A stretch of 34,681 nucleotides of DNA from Clostridia bacterium (GCA_016935835.1 JAFGQE010000121.1:1-34681); one strand, 5' to 3'; shown: positions 26,194-34,454, numbered from the stretch's first letter. The notes: generated by a model not told the origin, from the letters alone. Program-made: numbers and translations.

Positions 26194-27004
26194 AAAGATA
26201 AAAACTGCGGCTGACTATGTCGGCGGGTTGCTGCCGGGCAAGCCGGTGATAGGAATGACACTGGGCTCGGGTCTTGGAATGCTTGCGGATACATTGGAGG
26301 ACCCCGTGGAAATAGGCTATGAAAGCATACCGGGATTCCCCGTATCCACGGTAAAGGGACATGAAGGGAAATTTGTTTACGGGGGCTTGTCGGGCAGGAA
26401 GGTCCTGGCCATGAAAGGGCGCTTCCATTATTTCGAGGGATATGAGATGAAGCAGGTCGTCATGGGCGTGCTTTTGATGAAGCTGCTGGGAATCAACGAT
26501 GTAATACTGACAAATGCCGCCGGAGGGATCAACGCCTCTTTTTCGGAAGGCTGCCTGATGCTTATAACCGACCACATCGGATTTATCGGTCCTTCCCCGC
26601 TGAGGGGTCTGAATATCGAAGAACTGGGCCCCAGGTTTCCGGACATGAGCGAGGTTTATTGCAGGAGGCATATCGCAAAGGCGGAGGAATGCGCGGCGGA
26701 AATGGGCATGGATATAGAGAGAGGGATTTACTGCTACGCACTGGGACCGCAATACGAGACGCCTGCGGAGATCAGGGCGATGAGGATTCTGGGTGCGGAT
26801 GCAGTCGGAATGTCGACGGTTCCCGAGGCGGTCGCAGCCAACCATGCAGGCATGAACGTGCTGGGGATATCATGCATCACGAACATGGCGGCGGGAATGG
26901 TGGACAAGCCGCTGTCGCATGCCGAGGTTATGGAAACGACCGAGCGCGTTCGCGGACAATTCATGGAATATATAAAAAGAATAGTCAAAAAGCTGGAGGT
27001 GTGA
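26180..27004 (+). CDS. Purine nucleoside phosphorylase, type I trimeric
   Basis: This 274-residue enzyme splits purine nucleosides with phosphate to give base and ribose 1-phosphate. Motifs are GSGLG (29-33), KGHEGKF, GRFHYFEGY (80-88), TNAAGG (111-116), GPQYETPAEIR (189-199, Glu193 contacts the base), VGMSTVPE (209-216) and ISCITN. Asn235 equals human Asn243, the residue that selects 6-oxopurines (inosine, guanosine); MTA phosphorylases have Asp there. So methylthioadenosine is an unlikely substrate. GGAGG precedes the ATG, which lies inside the 3' end of the oxidoreductase gene. It shares the operon with an SAH-hydrolase-like enzyme and an SAH/MTA deaminase, and would remove inosine made by that pair. 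Confidence 0.92.
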   Translation: MENYKKIKTAADYVGGLLPGKPVIGMTLGSGLGMLADTLEDPVEIGYESIPGFPVSTVKGHEGKFVYGGLSGRKVLAMKGRFHYFEGYEMKQVVMGVLLMKLLGINDVILTNAAGGINASFSEGCLMLITDHIGFIGPSPLRGLNIEELGPRFPDMSEVYCRRHIAKAEECAAEMGMDIERGIYCYALGPQYETPAEIRAMRILGADAVGMSTVPEAVAANHAGMNVLGISCITNMAAGMVDKPLSHAEVMETTERVRGQFMEYIKRIVKKLEV

Positions 27005-27005
27005 C

Positions 27006-28253
27006 ATGGAATATTTGATCAGGGACATATCGCTCGCGGAAGAGGGTGCTGGCAAAATTTCCTGGGTAAGGAGCAGGATGCCGGTGCTGGCCGGGCTTGA
27101 GGCGGAATTTGAGAAGGAAAAACCCTTCAAAGGTTTGAAAATAACTGTTTCGGTACATCTCGAGGCAAAGACGGCTTACCTTGCAAAGGTCCTGCACGCC
27201 GGCGGGGCAAGGGTAAGGGTCACCGGAAGCAATCCCTTGTCCACACAGGATGCCATCACGGCGGCGCTCGTAAAGGACGGGCTTGAGGTTTTCGCCTGGC
27301 ACGGGGCGACGCCCGAGGAATACAGGATGCACATAATGAAGGCCCTGGAATTCGGGCCGGACATAATAATCGACGACGGGGGGGACCTGGTGAATCTGCT
27401 GCACACGGAACTCGCCGAACTCAGCGGAAATGTCCTTGGAGGCTGCGAGGAAACCACGACCGGCGTATTAAGGCTAAGGGCCCTGGAAAAAGAGGGAATG
27501 CTGAGGTTCCCAATGTTCGCCGTCAATGATGCCGACTGCAAGCATCTGTTCGACAACAGGTACGGGACGGGACAATCAGCGTGGGACGGAATAATGAGGA
27601 CCACCAACCTCAGCATAGCCGGAAAGACGGCGGTGGTCGCGGGATACGGCTGGTGCGGAAAGGGAGTCGCCGCGAGGGCTGCCGGACTTGGAGCCAACGT
27701 CATTGTAACGGAAGTCAATCCGATCAGGGCGGTAGAGGCCGCAATGGATGGATTCAGGGTCATGCCGATGGACGAGGCTGCGCCGCTCGGGGACTTTTTC
27801 GTAACGGTCACCGGCTGCAGGGATGTCATCGGGGAAAGGCATTTCCCAAGGCTTAAAAACGGGGCCATACTTAGCAATGCCGGGCATTTCAATGTTGAGA
27901 TAGCGATGGAACGCCTCGAGCAGGAAGCGGTTTTAAAGTTTGAGCAGCGTAAAAATATAATGGGATATGAAATGCCGGACGGACGCATAATCAATGTGCT
28001 TGGCGAAGGCAGGCTTGTCAACCTGGCATGCGCCGACGGCCACCCCGCGGAAATAATGGACATGAGCTTCGCACTACAGGCGCTTTGCGCCAGGTTCATT
28101 GCGCAGGAAGCCGAGTATCTTGAGAAAGCCGTGCTTCCGGTACCTGCGCAGATTGATAATTTCGTTGCGCAAAAAGCGCTGCAATCAATGGGAATAACAA
28201 TAGACGAACTGACGGCCGGGCAGGAGGAATACCTCAGGAGCTGGCAGGCATGA
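27006..28253 (+). CDS. S-adenosylhomocysteine hydrolase family enzyme, probably S-inosylhomocysteine hydrolase
   Basis: This 415-residue NAD-containing enzyme has all catalytic residues of the family: Asp125 (DDGGDL), Glu149 (CEETTTG), Lys179 and Asp183 (NDADCKHLFDN), GYGWCGKG (213-220) for NAD and His294 (NAGHFNVE). At the base-binding segment it reads VHLEAKTA (50-57), whereas the canonical LHMTVETA has Thr57 and Glu59, which contact adenine; these are Glu53 and Lys55 here. The C-terminal KPDHYRY of classical enzymes is missing, and the 40-residue insert is absent. This is the archaeal/Thermotoga-like short form; in Methanocaldococcus jannaschii such an enzyme hydrolyses S-inosylhomocysteine. 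GGAGGTG precedes the ATG, and the stop overlaps the next gene's start (ATGA). Confidence 0.9.
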   Translation: MEYLIRDISLAEEGAGKISWVRSRMPVLAGLEAEFEKEKPFKGLKITVSVHLEAKTAYLAKVLHAGGARVRVTGSNPLSTQDAITAALVKDGLEVFAWHGATPEEYRMHIMKALEFGPDIIIDDGGDLVNLLHTELAELSGNVLGGCEETTTGVLRLRALEKEGMLRFPMFAVNDADCKHLFDNRYGTGQSAWDGIMRTTNLSIAGKTAVVAGYGWCGKGVAARAAGLGANVIVTEVNPIRAVEAAMDGFRVMPMDEAAPLGDFFVTVTGCRDVIGERHFPRLKNGAILSNAGHFNVEIAMERLEQEAVLKFEQRKNIMGYEMPDGRIINVLGEGRLVNLACADGHPAEIMDMSFALQALCARFIAQEAEYLEKAVLPVPAQIDNFVAQKALQSMGITIDELTAGQEEYLRSWQA

Positions 28254-29554
28254 AGATGGATATCCTGATAGAAAACGCACGGATAATAACCGGATTTGCG
28301 GGGGCGATGTACGCCGGCAGGGGATTCATCGGCATAACCGGCGATGAAATAACCTATGTGGGCGAAACCGCTCCTGAAAAGACGGAGGTCAGGAAGCGGA
28401 TTGACGCAGGCAGGATGATAGCGATGCCCGGGTTGATGAATGCCCACACACACAGCCCGATGGTGCTGATGAGGAATTACGCAGCGGACCGCACGCTGGA
28501 TGACTGGCTATATAAAAGCATAATTCCAATCGAAAATAAACTCACGCGGGAGCATATCCGCAATGGTTCGATGCTGGCGATTGCGGAAATGATAAAAAGC
28601 GGGACCACAGCATTCCTCGACATGTATTTTGATGTGGACTGCACCGCGGAGGCCGCGCTTGAGGCGGGCATCCGCGCCAATGTCTCGCTGGGCCTGCTTA
28701 CATCCCACAATATGAACAATGGCCTCGAAGACGCGAAGGCTTTCTGCAGGAAATTCTACTCAAGGTACCATGGCGCCGGGAACGGCCTGCTCAGGACATC
28801 GCTGGAAGTGCATTCCGTTTATTTATATAACGAAGGAACGCTTCGTGATTCGGCTGAATTCGCCGCCGAGACGGGTATGACCGTCAACATACACCTCCAT
28901 GAGACAAAATCCGAGGTGGAACGCGCATATGGGGAATATGGAATGTCGCCCATCGGCATTTGCCGTGAAACAGGGCTGCTCGACGGCCCCGTCGCAGCAG
29001 CGCATACGGTTTGGCTGACAGACCAGGATATGGACATAATCAAGGAAAAGAAAGTGGTGCCGGTGCACAATCCTTCAAGCAACATGTATCTGGCCAGCGG
29101 ATTCGCCCCGGTTCCCGAAATGCTGGCCAAGGGCATCAGGGTGGCGCTTGGAACTGACGGCGCAGCAAGCAACAACGATCTGGACATGTTCGGGGAGATG
29201 CACATTGCCGGGTTGATCCATAAGGGGAGAACACTCGACCCCACCGCGGTCAGCGCGGAAAATGTAATTGAAATGGCCTGTGCAAACGGTGCGCAGGCCA
29301 TGGGATTCGGTGCATCCGGGACAATCCGGACCGGGAACAAGGCCGACATCATACTTGTTGACGCCGATGGACTGCACAATGTGCCGATGCTCAACCCCGT
29401 GAATGCAATGGTGTACAGCACAAGCGGCGCCGATGTTGATACGGTCATAATAAACGGCAGGACAGTCATGGAAAACCGCAGGCTCATGACAATGGACGAA
29501 GAGAAAATCAGGTACAACCTGAAAAAAAGTGCTTCGGAACTCTTCAATATTTGA
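28250..29554 (+). CDS. mtaD: 5'-methylthioadenosine/S-adenosylhomocysteine deaminase
   Basis: This 434-residue amidohydrolase deaminates the adenine of SAH, MTA or 5'-deoxyadenosine to the inosine analogue. Metal ligands are His66 and His68 (NAHTHSP), His215 or 217 with Glu218 (NIHLHETKSE), His252 (AHTVWL) and Asp303 (GTDGAASNND). The N- and C-terminal beta strands form the usual composite sandwich domain (RMIAMPGLMNAHTH, TGNKADIILVDADG). The ATG overlaps the preceding stop by four bases; a second ATG at 28256 is possible. In the operon it would supply S-inosylhomocysteine to the SAH-hydrolase-like enzyme encoded just before it. Deaminases of this family also accept guanine-free purines such as 5'-deoxyadenosine from radical SAM enzymes. 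Confidence 0.92.
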   Translation: MKMDILIENARIITGFAGAMYAGRGFIGITGDEITYVGETAPEKTEVRKRIDAGRMIAMPGLMNAHTHSPMVLMRNYAADRTLDDWLYKSIIPIENKLTREHIRNGSMLAIAEMIKSGTTAFLDMYFDVDCTAEAALEAGIRANVSLGLLTSHNMNNGLEDAKAFCRKFYSRYHGAGNGLLRTSLEVHSVYLYNEGTLRDSAEFAAETGMTVNIHLHETKSEVERAYGEYGMSPIGICRETGLLDGPVAAAHTVWLTDQDMDIIKEKKVVPVHNPSSNMYLASGFAPVPEMLAKGIRVALGTDGAASNNDLDMFGEMHIAGLIHKGRTLDPTAVSAENVIEMACANGAQAMGFGASGTIRTGNKADIILVDADGLHNVPMLNPVNAMVYSTSGADVDTVIINGRTVMENRRLMTMDEEKIRYNLKKSASELFNI

Positions 29555-29617
29555 AAAATCCAAAATCACAAACGACATAAATGCGGCCATATCTTTACCG
29601 GAAAATTATCCCGGGCA

Positions 29618-29642
29618 TGGAATCATCCCTGGGATGATTCCA
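29618..29642. repeat. Perfect 11-bp inverted repeat after the SAM-recycling operon
   Basis: TGGAATCATCC (29618-29628) and GGATGATTCCA (29632-29642) face each other around CTG. It lies 64 bases after the mtaD stop in the gap before the converging GNAT gene. It could fold into a stable hairpin that protects or ends the transcript, but no T-tract follows on either strand. The rest of 29555-29781 shows nothing else that I can name. Confidence 0.6.
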
Positions 29643-29781
29643 CACCCCAGGGACAGTTTACTGAATAATTTCAAATCCTTTGGAAAAAGAGCCGGGTTCT
29701 TTTCATCGACGGGGAAATGTTCATGAACGATCCCTTTTATAATTCCTGTGAAGCGGCTGAACCGGTAACCCGGAAGAAATG

Positions 29782-30213
29782 TCATTCATTGGCAGGGTCA
29801 AGCGTCTTGTTCCTGTAATGGAGGTCGGGTCTTTTCATGAAACCCATGTTGTCCCAGAACTTGTTTCCAAGTTCATTGCTGCAAAAGACGGTCAGTGCAA
29901 CCTTCGTAATGCCAATCCCGTCAAGTTTTTTCAAAACGGCGTCGACAAGGGACTTCCCGATGCCTTTTTGCCTATGGTCGGGTTGTACATAAGCGTGGTA
30001 TATATACGCCCTCCTGCCGTCCTGCCCGCAGAGTATGGCGCCGACTATCCTGCCATCCTCTTCCGCGACGAAATTGGTTTCCGGATTCCTGGCAAGGAAT
30101 CTTCCGATTCCATCGGGCGAATCGTCAATGTTTCTCAAACCCACATTGGCGTCTGAAGCCCAAAGCCCATATACCCGGTCATAGTCATTCAAGGTCATAG
30201 TTCTAATATGCAT
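29782..30213 (-). CDS. GNAT family N-acetyltransferase
   Basis: This 143-residue protein transfers an acetyl group from acetyl-CoA to an amine. It begins MHIRTMTLNDYDRVYGLW, a normal GNAT start, and carries the CoA-binding segment VQPDHRQKGIGKSLVDAVL (Gln/Arg-x-x-Gly-x-Gly/Ala). The C-terminal block is NKFWDNMGFMKRPDLHYRNKTL. The frame is open for 24 further codons upstream, but those begin at a weak TTG and look unrelated, so ATG at 30213 is used (GGAAAAAGGCG upstream). Close to this, YpeA-type proteins are annotated as acetyltransferases of unknown substrate. It converges on the mtaD gene and is divergent from the SEC-C gene. Confidence 0.88.
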   Translation of the reverse strand: MHIRTMTLNDYDRVYGLWASDANVGLRNIDDSPDGIGRFLARNPETNFVAEEDGRIVGAILCGQDGRRAYIYHAYVQPDHRQKGIGKSLVDAVLKKLDGIGITKVALTVFCSNELGNKFWDNMGFMKRPDLHYRNKTLDPANE

Positions 30214-30299
30214 GGTCAGCGCCTTTTTCCTATTCCTGTAAATCAGGGCTTGTTGAATAGCTTTAAAATGCTCTGTTGAATTCAAAACCCTTGTTATTT

Positions 30300-30308
30300 A
30301 TTATAACA
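30300..30308 (-). promoter_or_regulatory. Extended -10 promoter for the GNAT gene
   Basis: TGTTATAAT on the minus strand lies 86 bases before the start codon. No clear -35 precedes it. The leader carries no obvious structure. Confidence 0.5.
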
Positions 30309-30369
30309 AATAAACTTCCTGTTTGGATATGGTCGGCCGAATAAATATGTTAAATTATGTAAAATTATC

Positions 30370-30397
30370 TTGAAATATAGTAAAAATGGTATATAAT
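30370..30397 (+). promoter_or_regulatory. Promoter of the SEC-C gene
   Basis: TTGAAA (30370-30375) and a perfect TATAAT (30392-30397) are 16 bases apart in an AT-rich region. The start codon at 30476 lies 78 bases downstream of the -10. Confidence 0.7.
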
Positions 30398-30475
30398 GTC
30401 ATATGTCAATGGCCTTGGACATGCCGTCCGGGCTGTGGAACTATAATCAAGAAAGACTTCAAGGGGTGGCATTAT

Positions 30476-31621
30476 ATGATTTCCATGAATATCCATGAAA
30501 AAACAACGATCCGCACAGGCGAGGCGCTGCATAAGATCCTGATGTCGTACACCGATAAAAAACTTTACGAAGTCAGGCGGCAATTCGAAATATCAGGCGG
30601 GGGAATCCAGGGCAAGGCGAAGCTGGTAAGCTTGCTTGAGGGTGGGATCCGGGATATTTTCCAAAAGCGCATTTATTACCTCGATTATGAAAGATACTGT
30701 ATCCTGAGGCATATTTCCGACAACGGGGAAATAAACGAATCCTTCGCAGACAAAGACCTGTATGCATTCATGAATATCGGAATGGTATTTGAATACGGGG
30801 AGACGGGCAGTGAGATCATTGTTGTTCCAGGCGATCTCATCGATATTTTCAAGGAACACGATGGAAAGGCGCTTGAGGTCAATGCCCGGGAGAACAGTGA
30901 GCTTTTCGTCCTTATAAACGGCTGCCTCAACTCCTATGGCCTGATTGATTACGCCAGTCTTTTTAAAATAGTTGGAAGCCATTCGGATATTCGCATCGAT
31001 GACAATAGGTTCAGAAGGGCATTGAAGGAATGCGAGGCGCTCCACGGCATGATTCTGCCTGAGGATGATTTCGTTTACTCAAGAAGCTTTGACAATCCTT
31101 CATACTTTGTTGATGAACAGGCGAAATTCAAGGAATTGGGCTACAAGGAATTTACACGGGAACAGCTGGTCATCAATGCCGATTTACTGATAAAACCGTC
31201 CAGCCACTGCAGCCTGCGTCTTCTGAGGCTTCTCAGGAAGCATTTCAAGGCGAACGATGAAAAACTCGGGATGGCGGTATCTGTATTGATCTGGAATGCA
31301 AGATGCTGCAGGGAAGCAGAGGAATCCCTGGCATTCATCATCCATGAACTTGGTAAAATAACGGGCGGGTTCCTGAACGAATTCATGCCTTTGTATGCGG
31401 CATACAACAATGAAACCGGCAAATTTGCATTGAAAGGACATACACCGGGTGAAGTGATGAAAATCCAGTATCCGCAATTGCATGAGAACCTCGTTGACAT
31501 AAATGCCTATGGCAGCGGAAATGGGAAAGTAATCCCTTTTGAGCGGGGCATAAGGACGGGAAGGAACGAGCCCTGCCCGTGCGGCAGCGGGAAGAAACAT
31601 AAATTTTGCTGCGGAAAATAG
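30476..31621 (+). CDS. SEC-C zinc-binding domain protein of unknown function
   Basis: This 381-residue protein has no signal peptide or membrane segment. Its last 20 residues form the SEC-C domain (GRNEPCPCGSGKKHKFCCGK), a small zinc site built from three Cys and one Cys or His, as at the C-terminus of SecA. The N-terminal 360 residues are mixed helical and I do not recognise them; residues 20-60 resemble short DNA- or RNA-binding helix modules, but no known motif is seen. An in-frame start 30 codons upstream is possible, but ATG at 30476 has AAGGGGTGG 7 bases before it. It lies 76 bases before the hicA start, with its own promoter and a separate promoter for hicAB. Confidence 0.75.
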   Translation: MISMNIHEKTTIRTGEALHKILMSYTDKKLYEVRRQFEISGGGIQGKAKLVSLLEGGIRDIFQKRIYYLDYERYCILRHISDNGEINESFADKDLYAFMNIGMVFEYGETGSEIIVVPGDLIDIFKEHDGKALEVNARENSELFVLINGCLNSYGLIDYASLFKIVGSHSDIRIDDNRFRRALKECEALHGMILPEDDFVYSRSFDNPSYFVDEQAKFKELGYKEFTREQLVINADLLIKPSSHCSLRLLRLLRKHFKANDEKLGMAVSVLIWNARCCREAEESLAFIIHELGKITGGFLNEFMPLYAAYNNETGKFALKGHTPGEVMKIQYPQLHENLVDINAYGSGNGKVIPFERGIRTGRNEPCPCGSGKKHKFCCGK

Positions 31622-31654
31622 CGGGAGTTTTTGAAAATGCGGTTCAATAAACAA

Positions 31655-31683
31655 TTGACACGTGTAAATAATACGTATACAAT
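31655..31683 (+). promoter_or_regulatory. Promoter and probable HicB operator of hicAB
   Basis: A consensus TTGACA (31655-31660) and TACAAT (31678-31683) are 17 bases apart. Two 8-bp perfect palindromes overlap these boxes: ACACGTGT (31658-31665) and ATACGTAT (31671-31678), five bases apart. A C-terminal DNA-binding domain in HicB fits autoregulation at such paired sites. Confidence 0.75.
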
Positions 31684-31697
31684 GTATGAGGTCATTG

Positions 31698-31901
31698 ATG
31701 AAGATATACTCGTCAATGGATGTACTGAGAATTTTGTATAAAGACGGCTGGTACATTAAAAGACAACATGGTTCTCACCTGCAATTGGTCAATGAACTCA
31801 AAAAAGGGAAGGCGACCTTGCCTTATCCGCGAAAATCATTGGATCCAAAGACAGTTGGAAGCATCTTCATGCAGGCCGGAATTATTCATAAGGAGCCGTA
31901 G
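31698..31901 (+). CDS. hicA: HicA toxin (mRNA interferase)
   Basis: This 67-residue protein has the HicA dsRBD-like fold pattern: VLRILYKDGWYIKRQHGSHLQL followed by KATLPYPRKSLDPKTVGSIFMQAGI. His27 in GSH is the catalytic residue of the family. HicA toxins cleave mRNA when the HicB antitoxin is lost. ATG at 31698 is chosen over 31686 because GAGGT lies 6 bases before it and family members begin here. The stop is one base before the hicB start, so the two are cotranslated. Confidence 0.92.
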   Translation: MKIYSSMDVLRILYKDGWYIKRQHGSHLQLVNELKKGKATLPYPRKSLDPKTVGSIFMQAGIIHKEP

Positions 31902-31902
31902 T

Positions 31903-32298
31903 ATGGATAGATATATTTTTCCTGCCATATTTGAAAAAGGGGATATCAAGGGTTATTCAATAGTTTTCCCGGATTTGCCCGGATGCATAACGGAAGGCGA
32001 TGATATTGCCGAATCATTCCAAATGGCACGCGAAGCGCTTGAACTCTTCATATTTGACATGGAAGAAGAAAAGGACTCCATACCGGTACCATCGGATCCG
32101 TTTCGGTTTGATGTGCCGGAAAATGCTTTCATAAGCATGGTCGAAGTATGGATGCCTGTTGTCAGGGATGAGATAAGGAACAGGGCGGTCAAAAAAACAC
32201 TTACAATCCCAAAGTGGCTGAATGACATTGCAACTGAAAGAAAAGTCAATTTTTCTCAGGTTTTACAGGCCGCGCTCAAGAAATATCTTGGCTTGTAA
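31903..32298 (+). CDS. hicB: HicB antitoxin
   Basis: This 131-residue protein has the HicB_lk fold at the N-terminus (YIFPAIFEKGDIKGYSIVFPDLPGCITEGDDIAESFQMAREAL), which binds and blocks HicA. A C-terminal ribbon-helix-helix (KKTLTIPKWLNDIATERKVNFSQVLQAALKKYL) would bind the promoter site. A longer frame upstream (from 31768) is excluded because it overlaps hicA in another frame. AAGGAG precedes the ATG by 8 bases. Length is normal for HicB with a DNA-binding tail. Confidence 0.92.
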   Translation: MDRYIFPAIFEKGDIKGYSIVFPDLPGCITEGDDIAESFQMAREALELFIFDMEEEKDSIPVPSDPFRFDVPENAFISMVEVWMPVVRDEIRNRAVKKTLTIPKWLNDIATERKVNFSQVLQAALKKYLGL

Positions 32299-32409
32299 GT
32301 TCAAGACATTAAAGAGATGTCAAGGAACGGTGATTACATCCCGTCAATAGAGTTTCTGCCGAAGATAGCCAAGGGCCTTGGCAAGGAGATCCGATTCATT
32401 ATTGAGTGA
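32299..32409 (+). pseudogene. Remnant of an XRE-family antitoxin or regulator
   Basis: Directly after the hicB stop and in the same frame, the codons read VQDIKEMSRNGDYIPSIEFL, then PKIAKGLGKEIRFIIE and a stop at 32409. This is the second half of an XRE helix-turn-helix with the usual ending (ER.G.Y.PSIE.L.KIAKGLGKEI), as in HigA/RelB-type antitoxins. There is no start codon with a ribosome binding site and the first half is absent. It is therefore a truncated relic, which supports decay or recombination at this spot. The remaining 87 bases to the lipoprotein stop contain nothing I recognise. Confidence 0.55.
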
Positions 32410-32496
32410 TTGAACGTATTCGTTGGATGATATTAAATGACGGATAATCAGACCGGCTGAATAACAAGACATTTTCATTTTTTCCGCAAGTCCAGT

Positions 32497-34419
32497 TCAT
32501 GGCATGTCCAAAGCCAGGAGTATTCCGGCGGAATCCACTCCGATGAGCCGGATGTCATTCTTGAATATAATGGATGACTTTGTTTCCTCGAAAGTCTCCG
32601 CATCAAGGATTAGGATGGAATAATCGTCTGATGATTCGCAGTATTGCTTGATATAGAAAACATTCTGATATTTATTGTAGATGAATTCCTGGAAATAGGC
32701 TCCATCGTCCGGAACAAGAGTATGAATCAAATCACCCTCAAGGGAGAAGCAATCAACTTTGTGCTTTTCTTCAACAGTGTCATAGTTGCCGTAAAGCACA
32801 TATCCCGCCTCGGGATAACAATCTATCAGTGAATTGCCCTTTGCAAAGGGAGTCAACGAGCCGTCCTCAAGGTCCAGAAGATATGTGCTCAATATATTTT
32901 CCTCGCCCGGCTTCATTTCATAACCGCTCACGAAAAGCCTGTTGCCCCCCGCATCGGCTATATGGACCTTGTATTGGATCCAGCCTTCGCCCGTTTTCGT
33001 TATAAAGGGCAGATCGTACTCATTTCCCGAATAATCATTGTCTCCGATTATTGCAAGCCTGTCTATACTCCCGTCAGTATCCTGTCTGATGATCGCCATA
33101 TTGCCGTTGGCAAGATGAAACACAGGATAGGGAGGCCGGCTGGTTTCGTAATCAGAGAAATAAATCTCAGCGGATAAATCCACCGGGTCTATATTGAATA
33201 TGCTGTTGCCGAAGAAATAGTGGTAGTTATTATCATCGTTCCAGAATTCATTGATTACCATAGGATTGTAAAGTCCGGCGGCATAGGTGGTTATTTCGGC
33301 TTCCAGCGCCTTGGAAACCGAACTTGAAATACTGGTGTCGAGGGGGGTGAGCCCGCCGCTTTCCACCTCATATATCGCCTTTGCATAATGCCAGCCTTCC
33401 TGTTCGCTTGTTATGATGCCAAGGGACAAGTATTCAAGGTCCTTCGACGCATCCTCGAATACCACGCCATAGTCAAAGTCATCCAATATTTCCGTTGCAT
33501 TTGTTTCGGGGATTATGGAGTACAATTTCTGTCCGGATAAAACAGAGAAGCTGTAAATCAAATCGTACGGCATGGGGTCGAGGAGGCGGCCGCTGTACTT
33601 CATTTTATTTCCATATTCCGGAACCATTCCAAGAACGCATTCGATGCCGAGAATATACCCGCGCGGTTGAAGATCATATATGGTCAGAAGCATCTCGCTA
33701 TCGGAAACCCATGTTGTCTCAATATTGTAATCCTTCATGAAATCCGGAAAGAGAATCGTGCCGGCGTCGACAGGTTTATTGAATGCATAACGGAAGCTCT
33801 GAACAGGTGCCGAAAGGTAAAGAGGCGGTTCATGCAAGGAGGAAACCATCGGATCTGCAATGGATATATCACAGGTCAGGAGAGCGCCGTGCCTGAAATG
33901 GACCGTAAACTCCTTGCCGGAAGCATAGTCGTCGCTTTGGTCGGTGCCCTTGATTGTCAGGGAGTAGTTCTCCGGCTGGTTTTCATCCAGAAATATTGTT
34001 ATTGAGAACAAACCGACGTAAACATGGCCCGGGTCGATTGGGTTTGCATCAATATAAATATCATCTTTTATCCAATCCCCGGGCTTGTTGTCAAGATAAA
34101 GCGTCAGCCTGACATCGCCCGAATAGGCGGCTGTTTCATTGGAATTTATCGGCAGTCTTGATTCTTCAACCGGGGAGGTGAGGAAAGCATGGATAACCCT
34201 GGGTTTTTGAGCCTCAGCCGTCGGAGCCGGCCCGGAAGTTGATGAAGGAGCAGGGGTTTCTGAAGAGGCGGGTGTGCCGGGCAAGGTCGCAGAAGCGGAT
34301 GATGCCGGCAGGCCGGGAGAGGGGGAGCCGTTCGCGGAGTCAATGACCTCTGAAGAGCATGAACAAAGAAATATAATTGCCGTGAATACCGGCAGGGTCA
34401 ATTTTAGAAAATTTTTCAT
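32497..34419 (-). CDS. Large lipoprotein of unknown function
   Basis: This 640-residue protein has a signal peptide with hydrophobic core and lipobox (TAIIFLCSC), so it should be lipid-anchored on the outer face of the membrane. A Ser/Pro/Thr-rich linker (about 24-70) follows, then a presumed extracellular domain. No family is recognised. Residues 75-180 and 270-330 are beta-rich, and the rest has repeated 'xGNxx...D' and 'LILDAETFE' segments like those of beta-propeller proteins that read out values. AGGTGA lies 6 bases before the ATG. It follows a URO-D family gene by 35 bases on the same strand and may share its transcript. Confidence 0.8.
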   Translation of the reverse strand: MKNFLKLTLPVFTAIIFLCSCSSEVIDSANGSPSPGLPASSASATLPGTPASSETPAPSSTSGPAPTAEAQKPRVIHAFLTSPVEESRLPINSNETAAYSGDVRLTLYLDNKPGDWIKDDIYIDANPIDPGHVYVGLFSITIFLDENQPENYSLTIKGTDQSDDYASGKEFTVHFRHGALLTCDISIADPMVSSLHEPPLYLSAPVQSFRYAFNKPVDAGTILFPDFMKDYNIETTWVSDSEMLLTIYDLQPRGYILGIECVLGMVPEYGNKMKYSGRLLDPMPYDLIYSFSVLSGQKLYSIIPETNATEILDDFDYGVVFEDASKDLEYLSLGIITSEQEGWHYAKAIYEVESGGLTPLDTSISSSVSKALEAEITTYAAGLYNPMVINEFWNDDNNYHYFFGNSIFNIDPVDLSAEIYFSDYETSRPPYPVFHLANGNMAIIRQDTDGSIDRLAIIGDNDYSGNEYDLPFITKTGEGWIQYKVHIADAGGNRLFVSGYEMKPGEENILSTYLLDLEDGSLTPFAKGNSLIDCYPEAGYVLYGNYDTVEEKHKVDCFSLEGDLIHTLVPDDGAYFQEFIYNKYQNVFYIKQYCESSDDYSILILDAETFEETKSSIIFKNDIRLIGVDSAGILLALDMP

Positions 34420-34454
34420 AATGATTCACCTGTTTCAATCCGCCTGTCCTGCGA

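Noticed and set aside
26180-27004. Methylthioadenosine phosphorylase
   Set aside because: Asn235 marks 6-oxopurine specificity; MTA phosphorylases carry Asp at that place.
27176-28453. 425-residue minus-strand reading frame
   Set aside because: It is antisense to the SAH-hydrolase-like and deaminase genes, which have full motifs. Its composition is Ser/Ala/Pro-rich, typical of a shadow of a GC-rich coding strand.
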